Position numbers and translations under genes: made by a program. Shown here one piece after another: positions 17,945 to 25,710 of a stretch of 64,000 bases of DNA. Where the stretch lies: NCBI RefSeq assembly GCF_008274695.1, contig NZ_VTOU01000001.1, positions 248,001 to 312,000 on the forward strand, in the 5' to 3' direction. This stretch comes from Sphingomonas montanisoli (lineage in GTDB: Bacteria > Pseudomonadota > Alphaproteobacteria > Sphingomonadales > Sphingomonadaceae). Every line of letters starts with the position of its first letter. Within the stretch, counting starts at the first letter, position 1. A model generated the notes under the pieces. That model saw only the letters and a program-made list of their open reading frames with translations. It ran no database searches and was not told the DNA's origin.

Positions 17945-18304
17945 ATGCTGCATCCGACCGTGCGTCGCTACGCCACCCCAACCTTGTTCGCGCTAGGCGC
18001 GATCTTGATGGGCGTGGTCGGCGGCACCACCACCGTCAGCGGGATGAGCGTGCAACGTTACGGGTCACAGGCGGTGGCCGCGGGCCTGGAACACAATCCT
18101 TATGCTCCTGGCACCGGCGACTATGGCGACGACTATTATCAGCCCGCCGCCTATGACGAAGGCTGTGGCGGCTGCTCCGAGCGCGACCTCGGCTATCGCT
18201 GGGCGGGCCGCCGGAACCTCGGATCACCCGATGACTGCCCGACCGACAGCTGGGGCTTCAACCGCGGCTGTATCGCCTATTTCCGGGATGTGAGTGGCGC
18301 CTGA
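17945..18304 (+). CDS. Small membrane-anchored or exported protein, probable stress-regulon member
   Basis: A 119-aa protein of unknown function. Residues 12-32 form a hydrophobic segment (TLFALGAILMGVVGG), probably a signal anchor. The rest is acidic and tyrosine-rich (GTGDYGDDYYQPAAYDEG), with four cysteines in CGGCSERD, DDCPTDSW and GCIAYF, so it is likely to lie outside the cytoplasm and be disulfide-bonded. The start is ATG 17945 with AAGGGA 8 nt upstream; the frame is open for another 99 nt upstream, but that part would precede the promoter. The perfect EcfG promoter is the best clue to its role. It is divergent from ccrM. Confidence 0.7.
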   Translation: MLHPTVRRYATPTLFALGAILMGVVGGTTTVSGMSVQRYGSQAVAAGLEHNPYAPGTGDYGDDYYQPAAYDEGCGGCSERDLGYRWAGRRNLGSPDDCPTDSWGFNRGCIAYFRDVSGA

Positions 18305-18313
18305 ACGTCCATT

Positions 18314-18325
18314 TCTCGCAATGAC
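18314..18325. repeat. Half-unit of the dispersed GTCATTGCGAG repeat
   Basis: TCTCGCAATGAC is one arm of the repeat found complete at 31409, 46611, 48045 and 49390. Here it sits in a short palindrome (CCATT...GAATGG) between the 17945 gene and rnhB. Confidence 0.45.
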
Positions 18326-18348
18326 GAATGGAGGAGTTGAAGGTCCGT

Positions 18349-18957
18349 CTACTCCGCAGCGAACATCTGATATTGCGCGACGGGCGCGAAGCTCCGGCGG
18401 TGAAGCGGAGTCGGGCCCAATCGGCGCAACCCGTCGAGATGTGCGGGCGTGCCGTATCCCTTGTTCGACGACCAACCATAGCCGGGGTGGATCGCATCAT
18501 GCTCGATCATGATACGATCGCGCTCTTCCTTCGCGATGATCGAAGCCGCCGCGATCGACAGGCACAGCGCATCGCCACTGACCACCGCGACCGACCGGTA
18601 CGACCATTTGGGACAGCGATTGCCGTCGACCAGGATCATCGCGGGCGCGACGGACAGTGCCGCCACGGCGCGCTCCATCGCCAGCATCGACGCCCACAGG
18701 ATGTTGATCTCGTCGATCTCTTCGACGCTCGCGATCCCGACGCCCACCCGCGCGCAGGCCATGATCTCGGCGCACAGTCTGGCGCGCGCTTCGGCGTTCA
18801 GCTTCTTGGAATCGTTTATGCCCTCGGGCACGCAATCACGATCGAGGATCACCGCCGCCGCGACGACCGGGCCGGCCAGCGGCCCCCGCCCCGCCTCGTC
18901 GACGCCGGCAAGCGGCATCGGATGCGCTATTTCAAGTTCGAAGGATGGCCCTGGCAT
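18349..18957 (-). CDS. rnhB: Ribonuclease HII
   Basis: A 202-aa enzyme that removes the RNA strand of RNA-DNA hybrids and single misincorporated ribonucleotides. Motifs: AGVDEAGRGPLAGPVVAAA with the Asp-Glu pair, INDSKKL, VDGN and SIIAKEERD. The length is normal. It lies near ccrM, a neighbourhood conserved in many alphaproteobacteria, but here the small stress gene intervenes on the opposite strand. The start used is ATG 18957; the internal ATG at MPLAGVDEAG is also possible. Confidence 0.94.
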   Translation of the reverse strand: MPGPSFELEIAHPMPLAGVDEAGRGPLAGPVVAAAVILDRDCVPEGINDSKKLNAEARARLCAEIMACARVGVGIASVEEIDEINILWASMLAMERAVAALSVAPAMILVDGNRCPKWSYRSVAVVSGDALCLSIAAASIIAKEERDRIMIEHDAIHPGYGWSSNKGYGTPAHLDGLRRLGPTPLHRRSFAPVAQYQMFAAE

Positions 18958-18978
18958 CGGGCCGTTCTAGCCAATCGG

Positions 18979-19971
18979 TCAGGCGACTTCCAGCAGGTGC
19001 ACGCTGAACAGTCGCGCATCGTCGGTCCACACGTCGCGCGCGGCGAAACCCGCCTTGGCCGCGAGCGCCTGAAAATCCGAGATATGATATTTCCAGCTGT
19101 CCTCGATATGGATCGCCTCGCCCTCGGCGACGCGAAAACGATGATGATCGAGGTGGATGATCTGATCGGCCTGCGCGACCAGATCGATGCCGACCCGGCC
19201 GGTGTCGGGATGGTAGATCGCCCGATGGCGGAAACGCGAAACGTCGAAATCGGTGCCCAGTTCGCGATTGGCGCGCGCAAGCATATTCAGGCTGAAACGC
19301 GCGGTCACTCCAGCTGCATCGTCATAGGCCGGTTCCAGGATCGATGCGTCCTTGCGCAGGTCGACCCCGATGATCATCAGCGCCCCCCGCCCCAGCCGCG
19401 CCGACCATTGGGTAAGAAAGGCCAAGGCCTCTGACGGCGTCAGGTTTCCGATCGTCGATCCCGGATAGAAGCAGATACGCGCTCCGCCGCCGTCATTGGC
19501 GGGCAGATCGAATTCCTGCGCGAAATCGGCGCACACCGCTTCGACCCGGAGCGCCGGATATTGCTGCTGGATAGCCTGCGCAGCGCCCAGCAGGTGCTCG
19601 CGCGAGATATCGATCGGCACATAGCTCCACGGCGCATCGAGCGCGTCGAGCAGCAGGCCTATCTTCGCGCTCGATCCGCTGCCGAGTTCGACGATCTGCG
19701 CACATGAGCCGATCACGGCCGCCATTTCAGCCGCATTAGCGCCAAGAATGCCAACTTCGGTCCGCGTCGGATAATATTCGGGCAGTTCGCAGATCCGGTC
19801 GAACAGCAAGGATCCCGATGCGTCGTAAAGGAAGCGGCACGGGATCGACTTCGACACCCCCGACAGGCCCGCGACGAGCGCCGTGCGGAAATCGTCCTGT
19901 GCCGGCTCGTGATCGTGAAAGCGAAGCAGTCCTGCAGCATCGGGACGGGTTGCCAGCATATCAAGCTTCAT
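18979..19971 (-). CDS. egtD: L-histidine N-alpha-methyltransferase (ergothioneine biosynthesis)
   Basis: A 330-aa EgtD-family enzyme that trimethylates histidine to hercynine with SAM. Motifs are FDRICELPEYYPTRTE near the N-terminus, the SAM site VELGSGSSAKIGLLLDAL, the FYPGSTIGNL segment and the C-terminal VAEGEAIHIEDSWKY loop that lines the histidine pocket. Its start overlaps the 3' end of egtB by 11 nt, so the two genes form a coupled operon driven from upstream of egtB. Confidence 0.94.
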   Translation of the reverse strand: MKLDMLATRPDAAGLLRFHDHEPAQDDFRTALVAGLSGVSKSIPCRFLYDASGSLLFDRICELPEYYPTRTEVGILGANAAEMAAVIGSCAQIVELGSGSSAKIGLLLDALDAPWSYVPIDISREHLLGAAQAIQQQYPALRVEAVCADFAQEFDLPANDGGGARICFYPGSTIGNLTPSEALAFLTQWSARLGRGALMIIGVDLRKDASILEPAYDDAAGVTARFSLNMLARANRELGTDFDVSRFRHRAIYHPDTGRVGIDLVAQADQIIHLDHHRFRVAEGEAIHIEDSWKYHISDFQALAAKAGFAARDVWTDDARLFSVHLLEVA

Positions 19972-21214
19972 CGGCGAGCCTCACTCCGGCAAAGGCCCAG
20001 CGCGCGGCGGGCGGAAAGAAATTTCGGTAGGTCGATCGCGTGTGCCCTGGCGAGGTTATGCAGGCGCCGCCGCGCAACACCATCTGCCCCGACATGAATT
20101 TACCGTTATATTCGCCCGTCGCGTCGTCGGCCGGTTTGAAACCGGGATAAGGTGCATAGGCGCTCGCGGTCCATTGCCACAGCGCCCCCGTCATCTGGCG
20201 CAGGCCGCTGCCCGTCGCCGGCAGGGGTTCGATCGAAGCGCCGGTAGGTTCCGCTGCGAGGTCGCTCGCCGCCACCTCCCATTCCGCTTCGGTCGGCAAC
20301 CGCTTTCCCGCCCAGCGCGCGAAAGCATCCGCCTCATAATAGCTGACATGGCTGACCGGCGCGGACGGATCGAGCGACTGTTCGCCATGCAGCGTGAAGA
20401 TCCGGCGATCGTCGCGCCAATAGAGCGGCGTCTGCCACCCTTGAGCGCAGACCATCGCCCAACCGTCCGACAGCCACAACGCAGGCGTGCGATAACCACC
20501 GTCCTCGACGAACGCCTCCCACTCTCCATTGGTCACGAGCCGATCGGCAAGCCGGAACGGCTCGATCCACTGGCGGTGGCGCGGGCCTTCATTGTCGAAA
20601 GCGAAACCGACGCCGTCGTGACCGACCTCGATCAGCCCGCCGTCGAAACGGCTCCAGCCGCCCTCGCCACTCACCGGCTGCGCGACGTCGGCAGGCGCAT
20701 AAGCGGGCGCGATCGCGTTCATCGAAAAGGCGTGTTTGATGTCCATCAGGATCAGTTCCTGATGCTGCTCCTCATGGTGCAATCCCAACGTGACCAGATC
20801 CGCCGGCAAGCCGTCGATCCGGTCCAGCATCGCCCGGTCGACATGCGCGCGATAGGCCATGATCTCGGTAAGGGTCGGTCGGCTCAGCAGCCCGCGTTGC
20901 GGCCTGGGGTGGCGCGCGCCGACGGAATCATAATAGCTGTTGAACAGATAGGTGTAGTTCGGATCGAATGGGCGATAGGTCGGGTCGCGCGACAGCAGGA
21001 ATGTTTCGAAGAACCAGCTGACATGCGCCAGATGCCATTTGGTCGGGCTGGCATCGGGCATCGATTGGAGCTGCTGATCCTCGGCGCTCAGCGGCGAGGC
21101 GATCGCCTCGCTGCGCGCGCGCACCGCGAAGTAACGATCGCCAAGCGAAATCGCCGCAGGCGCATCATCGCGCTCAAGAGTGCGTTCGTCGTGCAGGAGG
21201 CCCCCAATCAGCAT
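19961..21214 (-). CDS. egtB: Ergothioneine biosynthesis sulfoxide synthase
   Basis: A 417-aa protein with an N-terminal DinB-like domain (KWHLAHVSWFFETF and LGLHHEEQHQEL carry the iron-binding histidines) and a C-terminal formylglycine-generating-enzyme-like domain (RLPTEAEWEVAA, GGACITSPGHTRSTYRNFF). EgtB is a non-heme iron enzyme that joins hercynine to a thiol with O2. No egtA, egtC or egtE is nearby; a cysteine-using two-gene route is common in bacteria lacking egtA and egtC. The start is listed as ATG 21214, but the EcfG promoter places the transcription start near 21217, so the mRNA is close to leaderless or translation starts slightly downstream. Confidence 0.92.
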   Translation of the reverse strand: MLIGGLLHDERTLERDDAPAAISLGDRYFAVRARSEAIASPLSAEDQQLQSMPDASPTKWHLAHVSWFFETFLLSRDPTYRPFDPNYTYLFNSYYDSVGARHPRPQRGLLSRPTLTEIMAYRAHVDRAMLDRIDGLPADLVTLGLHHEEQHQELILMDIKHAFSMNAIAPAYAPADVAQPVSGEGGWSRFDGGLIEVGHDGVGFAFDNEGPRHRQWIEPFRLADRLVTNGEWEAFVEDGGYRTPALWLSDGWAMVCAQGWQTPLYWRDDRRIFTLHGEQSLDPSAPVSHVSYYEADAFARWAGKRLPTEAEWEVAASDLAAEPTGASIEPLPATGSGLRQMTGALWQWTASAYAPYPGFKPADDATGEYNGKFMSGQMVLRGGACITSPGHTRSTYRNFFPPAARWAFAGVRLADEA

Positions 21215-21222
21215 CCGATCCG

Positions 21223-21247
21223 AACGCGAACGCCCTGATCTTGTTCC
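21223..21247 (-). promoter_or_regulatory. EcfG-type promoter of the egtB-egtD operon (perfect consensus)
   Basis: On the minus strand, GGAAC occupies 21247-21243, followed by 16 nt and CGTT at 21226-21223. The match is exact. Transcription would begin about 2-4 nt before the annotated egtB ATG. Confidence 0.7.
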
Positions 21248-21251
21248 AGAA

Positions 21252-21383
21252 TCATTGCCGGTTTGGCGCCTGATAGCGATCTGAGAAGATATGTCCGTAT
21301 TTCTGCCAGAACTGGACGCTTGCGACGCCCAGCAGGACCATTGCGACGATGGTCATGATGATATCCCTGATAATCTTCGGCAT
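21252..21383 (-). CDS. Small membrane protein (43 aa), hypothetical
   Basis: An open frame that starts ATG 21383 and encodes one hydrophobic helix flanked by charges: MPKIIRDIIMTIVAMVLLGV, then ASVQFWQKYGHIF and a polar tail. The GGGG-rich sequence just upstream may serve as ribosome-binding site but is very close to the ATG. It ends 5 nt before the -35 of the egtB promoter and points the same way. I do not recognise the family; it could be a chance frame. Confidence 0.4.
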   Translation of the reverse strand: MPKIIRDIIMTIVAMVLLGVASVQFWQKYGHIFSDRYQAPNRQ

Positions 21384-21507
21384 CGCCCCTGCCCCGCTCC
21401 CCTGCTTATCTTATGCTCCCGCGGGCCGAACGGTGGCAATAGTGCCATCGCGAAGACGTCGTGCCATGATAGACTACGATTTCGACGGCAGCTCTTGGGG
21501 ACGTGCC

Positions 21508-22299
21508 ATGGCGACGATGGCAGATGGCGATATTCGGGACGATCGCGGCACGCGCTTCTTTCAGGTCAGCGCCATCATCATGGCACTTGTGCTGGTGGCA
21601 GGCTTTTCCGTTCAGGTCGCGATGGGAAGATCGACCTTCGCGGCACCCTGGGTCGTCCATGCGCATGCGCTGATCTTCTTCGGCTGGACCGCGCTCTATC
21701 TTGTTCAGGCGACGCTTGCGGGCAATTCGGCGGCGATCAGCCTGCACCGCAGGCTGGGCTGGCTGGCGCTCCTATGGGTGCCTGCAATGGTCGCGGCGGG
21801 GATCGCCGTCACCGTGCTGATGGTCCGGCGGGGGCATGCGCCCTTCTTCTTCACCCCGCTCTACTTCCTGATCATGAACCCGCTGACGGTGCTGACCTTT
21901 GCCGGGCTGACGGGTGCCGCGATCGTAATGCGGCGACGCACGCAATGGCATCGCCGGCTGATGTTCTGCGGGATGACGATCCTGCTGGGGCCGGGCTTCG
22001 GCCGCCTGTTGCCGATGCCGTTCCTGATCCCGCTTGCCGGATGGGCGGCGTTCGCGGCGATCATCCTGTTTCCGATCGCCGGCATCGTCCGCGATCTGCG
22101 CGCCGATCGCCGCGTCCATCCCGCCTGGTGGTGGGGCGTGGGCACCATCGTCGCCATGCAGGTCGGCATCGACCTGATCGTCATGAGCCCGATCGGCGAC
22201 GCGATCTACGCAGGTGTTACGGCCGGATCGCCTGGCGCCGCTCTGTCCCCAGCCGCCTATCCCCCACCCCCTTCGGGACCGATGATCACAGGTCGATAG
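21508..22299 (+). CDS. Polytopic membrane protein, unknown function
   Basis: A 263-aa protein with about seven hydrophobic helices; the first is VSAIIMALVLVAGFSVQVAM. Conserved-looking polar positions inside the membrane part include HAHALIFFGWTALY and LHRRLGWLALLW, the sort of His and Arg pattern seen in heme- or quinone-associated membrane proteins, but I assign no function. The start is ATG 21508 with GGGGA 7 nt upstream; ATG 21466 is in frame, with a poorer site. It converges on the transglutaminase operon and its C-terminal end (YPPPPSGP) overlaps that gene's stop by 14 nt. Confidence 0.75.
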   Translation: MATMADGDIRDDRGTRFFQVSAIIMALVLVAGFSVQVAMGRSTFAAPWVVHAHALIFFGWTALYLVQATLAGNSAAISLHRRLGWLALLWVPAMVAAGIAVTVLMVRRGHAPFFFTPLYFLIMNPLTVLTFAGLTGAAIVMRRRTQWHRRLMFCGMTILLGPGFGRLLPMPFLIPLAGWAAFAAIILFPIAGIVRDLRADRRVHPAWWWGVGTIVAMQVGIDLIVMSPIGDAIYAGVTAGSPGAALSPAAYPPPPSGPMITGR

Positions 22300-23167
22300 G
22301 CTCAACGTCGACCGACACGTCGACCTTCTGACCGTCGAGCCCCGTGAACACGCCGTCGATCGGCGCGACGTCAGAATAATCGCGGCCCATTGCGGTGATG
22401 ATGTGGTCCGGCCCCACCATACATGCATTGGTAGGGTCGAATCCCAGCCACCCGCGCTTGGGACCACACCAGATCGCGGCCCACGCATGAGTCGCGTCAG
22501 CACCGATCAGCCGCGCCTTGCCTGGGGGCGGCACGGTGCGCAGATACCCCGACACATAAGCGGCCGGCAGCCCGTGCCCCCGCAACGCCGCGACCATGAT
22601 CTGCGCGAAATCCTGGCACACGCCATGCTTCTTCTCAAAAGCATCGGCGGGCGGCGTGTCGACGGTCGTGGCGCTCCCGTCATAGACGAATTCGTCGTGG
22701 ATGCGCGTGGCGAGCGCCAGCCCCGCCTCGACGATCGGCCGGTCGGCGCGCAGATCCTCCGCCGCCCATTCGGTCGCCGCGCGGAACAACGGGATCGAGG
22801 GCGATGGGTAGAGGTAATTGCCCGGGCTTTCCGGGCGCTTGTCGGCCTTGGCGCGCGCGAGGGCCGCGATCTCGGCGACGGTCAGGTCATCGACTTCGGG
22901 CACCGGTACCTCGCGGTCGACCTTGATGCGCATCCTGCTCTCGATCACGATCTCGCGCGCGGGCACCTCCAGCACCATACGGCTGACGAAGCCGAGATAG
23001 CCGATCGGCTTGGGCACCGAGAGCTTGACGTGCGAGCTGATCTCCAGATCGAACCGGTCGAGCCGCTGCCCGTCCCATTCGATGGGCTTCAGGCGCAGGT
23101 TGCAGCGCGCGAACGTCACCGGGAAGGCATAGCGGAACCGCGTCTTGTGGCTGATCTGGTAGAGCAT
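22286..23167 (-). CDS. Transglutaminase-like cysteine protein
   Basis: A 293-aa protein with a bacterial transglutaminase-like N-terminal beta domain (starting MLYQISHKTRFRY) and a papain-like core. The catalytic triad can be read as Cys in KHGVCQDFAQIM, His in ATHAWAAIW and Asp in LGFDPTNAC. It is cytoplasmic by sequence. Its ATG overlaps the stop of the ATP-grasp/alpha-E gene as TGATG, so translation is coupled. In comparative genomics this family goes with circularly permuted ATP-grasp and alpha-E proteins in a predicted amide-bond-forming or peptide-processing system of unknown product. Confidence 0.9.
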   Translation of the reverse strand: MLYQISHKTRFRYAFPVTFARCNLRLKPIEWDGQRLDRFDLEISSHVKLSVPKPIGYLGFVSRMVLEVPAREIVIESRMRIKVDREVPVPEVDDLTVAEIAALARAKADKRPESPGNYLYPSPSIPLFRAATEWAAEDLRADRPIVEAGLALATRIHDEFVYDGSATTVDTPPADAFEKKHGVCQDFAQIMVAALRGHGLPAAYVSGYLRTVPPPGKARLIGADATHAWAAIWCGPKRGWLGFDPTNACMVGPDHIITAMGRDYSDVAPIDGVFTGLDGQKVDVSVDVEPIDL

Positions 23168-25704
23168 CAGGCTAACGTCATGCCCCCCATCCGAAGCGAC
23201 TCCGACCCCTGCAGGAAGAAACGCTTGCCGATCGCGTCGGACAGTTCTTCGAGCATGTTCTCGATCCCCAGCACGGCGGCGGTATCGAGCGTCTCGGCCG
23301 TCGCGGTGCGCACCGCGGCCTCGATCCGGATCGACAGCGAGACGTGGTGTTCGGCCATGCCATCGTCGCGCAACGTCGGCAGCCGATCGAGATGCTGGCG
23401 GATGCGGCCGACCTGGTAGGCGATGGATCGCGGATTGAACGGATCGAGCGCGATCATGTCGCGCACCGGCTCGACCGCGAGGCCGGTCAGGTAACGCGCG
23501 CGATAGCTTATCTGGGTGTCGTTGAGGTCGAGCAGGGTCGTGAGATCGTCGGTCGATGCATCCTTGCCCGCGAAATTGCGCAGCAGGCGGCACACCATCA
23601 GCGCGCGCTCGACCCGGCGGCCCAGATCGTGGAAGCGCCAGCCAGAGGTTCGCCCCATATTCTCCGCGGCAAGCCCCGCCAGGGCGGAAAAGCGCCCCTG
23701 CAGCTCCACCGCGCGCGCCAGGGTCGCTTCGGCATCTTCGGAGAAACGGCGCGGCAAAGGCGCGTCGATCAGGCGCCACACGTCGGCCGACAGCCGGTCT
23801 CGCATCACGCTGGCGATCATCCGCGCGCTGCGGATCAGCGACGCGACGCTCGCCGCGCCTTCGCCATCGAGCGCGAGGAGAGCGAGGTGACGCAGATCGT
23901 GCGTCTCGCCTCCGTCGACATCCTGTTCCTCGGTATCGTCGTCGGGTTCCGGGCCGGTGCGCGCAGCGCCGGTCGCCACCAACAGCGAACCGAGCCGATC
24001 GAGCGTCAGCGGGAACAGGGCCGCACCACCATCGGCGACGATGCTGCCGCCCAGCGTCGACCGCACCAGCCGCAGCGTCGATTCCCCGCGCTCCAGATAG
24101 CGGCCGAGCCAGTAGAGATTGTCGGCCGCGCGGCTCGTCAACGTGCCCGGATTGCGGCGGATCGGCACGAGCGATGGCAACAGCGATGTCTGGTCGGTCA
24201 CGGGCTTCCGGCCCACGATCCACACGTCGGCGGAGAAAGCGCCCTCGCCCATCACGGTCGCGCGCACGTCGCTGTCGTCGCCCAACCGTGCAAAGCCGCC
24301 CGGCATCACCGTCCAATGGCCCTGCGCGTCCCGCGCGGCGAACACGCGCAAGGTGAAGGGACGCGGCACCATCGCGCCGTGCTGGACCGCCGGAGTCGTC
24401 GAGACGCGAACGATCTCCTGCCCCACATAGTCCATCGGCCGCAGTTTCATGTCGGCCAGCAGGCGCGATCGCTCGGCGGGCGACAGCGATGATCCCAATA
24501 CGGGTCGTCCACCCGGCAGACCCATCGGCGCCTCGCTGAAAGCCGGGCCTATCAGCAGTTCGTCGAGATTTTCCTCCACGAACGCGCGCGGCGCATCCTG
24601 CCCGCACCACCAGGTCGCGATATTGGGCAGCTTCAGATCCTCGCCGATCAGCCGCCGCGCCAGCACAGGCAGGAAGGCGGCAAAGGCGTTGGCCTCGATC
24701 GTGCCCGATCCGGGGGCATTGGCGATGACGGCCTGCCCCGCCTCCATCGCGTCCATCAGCCCCGGCACCCCGATCGCCGAACTCGAATCGAACGCGAGCG
24801 GATCGAGAAATTTCGAATCGATCCGTCGCCACAGCGCGTCGATCCGCTTCATCCCCTCGATCGTGCGGACGAACAGCCCGTCGTCGCGCACCGCGAGGTC
24901 GCTTCCCTCGAGCAGCAGCAGGCCCAGATAGCGTGCGAGATGCGCCTGCTCGGGATAGGATTGGTTGTAGCGCCCCGGCGTCAGAAGCCCGATGCGCGGC
25001 TCGGACCGGCGACACACCGCCGACAGGCCTTCGCGAAACGCGGAGAAGAAGCCCGCCAGACGCTCGACCTGCAGCCGCGTCTGGAGATTGCCCATGACGC
25101 GCGTCGCGGCGAGGCGGTTTTCCAGCGCATAGCCCGCCCCCACTGGCGCACGCGCATGATCGTCGAGCACGCGCCACTCGCCGGTCGGATCGCGGCCTAG
25201 ATCAACCGCATAGATGTGCAGGCGATATCCACCGGGCGGCTTTACCCCGATCTGCGATCGCCAGAAGGCGCGGCTCCCGGTGATCAGTGCTTCCGGCACC
25301 GCCCCCGAAAGGACCAACTGCTGCTCGCCGAAAATGTCGTTGAGGAGCTTCTCCATCAGCTCGGCGCGCTGGGAAACACCCTCGGCGATCCCATGCCACT
25401 CATCCTCGCCGATCAGCAGCGGGACAGCGGAGAGCGGCCATTGCCGTTCCTGCCCTTCACCCGGCAGACGGAAGGCGGTGCCGAGTTCCTGAACCTGCCG
25501 CGCGATACGCTGCTGGATCGTGTCGAGTCGCCCGCCGTCAGCGAGGTCGCTCAACCCATCGAAAAGGTGCCGCCACCATTGCGCGCCACGCCCCGCGTCG
25601 CCGCGCAGCGTGTCCGCGTCGCTCGCGACGCCCAAATAGCTGCTGAACCAGCCTTGCCCAAGGCTCGGCATTCCCGGCAGCTGCGCCATCAGTTCCCCCT
25701 GCAT
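23167..25704 (-). CDS. Circularly permuted ATP-grasp / alpha-E domain fusion
   Basis: An 845-aa fusion of two proteins that are usually separate. Residues 1 to about 490 match the circularly permuted ATP-grasp family (LLTPGRYNQSYPEQAHLARYL, DSKFLDPLAFDSSSAIGVPG, PFTLRVFAARDAQGHWTVMP), predicted to ligate a carboxylate to an amine using ATP. Residues about 510-845 are the all-helical alpha-E domain, starting LTSRAADNLYWLGRYLERGE. The fusion indicates that the two act as one complex. The gene lies 6 nt after the DUF2126 gene and overlaps the next transglutaminase, giving a three-gene operon. The substrate is unknown. Confidence 0.9.
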   Translation of the reverse strand: MQGELMAQLPGMPSLGQGWFSSYLGVASDADTLRGDAGRGAQWWRHLFDGLSDLADGGRLDTIQQRIARQVQELGTAFRLPGEGQERQWPLSAVPLLIGEDEWHGIAEGVSQRAELMEKLLNDIFGEQQLVLSGAVPEALITGSRAFWRSQIGVKPPGGYRLHIYAVDLGRDPTGEWRVLDDHARAPVGAGYALENRLAATRVMGNLQTRLQVERLAGFFSAFREGLSAVCRRSEPRIGLLTPGRYNQSYPEQAHLARYLGLLLLEGSDLAVRDDGLFVRTIEGMKRIDALWRRIDSKFLDPLAFDSSSAIGVPGLMDAMEAGQAVIANAPGSGTIEANAFAAFLPVLARRLIGEDLKLPNIATWWCGQDAPRAFVEENLDELLIGPAFSEAPMGLPGGRPVLGSSLSPAERSRLLADMKLRPMDYVGQEIVRVSTTPAVQHGAMVPRPFTLRVFAARDAQGHWTVMPGGFARLGDDSDVRATVMGEGAFSADVWIVGRKPVTDQTSLLPSLVPIRRNPGTLTSRAADNLYWLGRYLERGESTLRLVRSTLGGSIVADGGAALFPLTLDRLGSLLVATGAARTGPEPDDDTEEQDVDGGETHDLRHLALLALDGEGAASVASLIRSARMIASVMRDRLSADVWRLIDAPLPRRFSEDAEATLARAVELQGRFSALAGLAAENMGRTSGWRFHDLGRRVERALMVCRLLRNFAGKDASTDDLTTLLDLNDTQISYRARYLTGLAVEPVRDMIALDPFNPRSIAYQVGRIRQHLDRLPTLRDDGMAEHHVSLSIRIEAAVRTATAETLDTAAVLGIENMLEELSDAIGKRFFLQGSESLRMGGMTLA

Positions 25705-25710
25705 GGCGCG

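Noticed and set aside
23168-25177. A long open frame continuous with the transglutaminase gene (963 codons from 25177 to 22286)
   Set aside because: Only the last 293 codons have protein character. The upstream part is the +1 frame of the ATP-grasp/alpha-E gene and is very rich in Arg, Gly and Ala without motifs.
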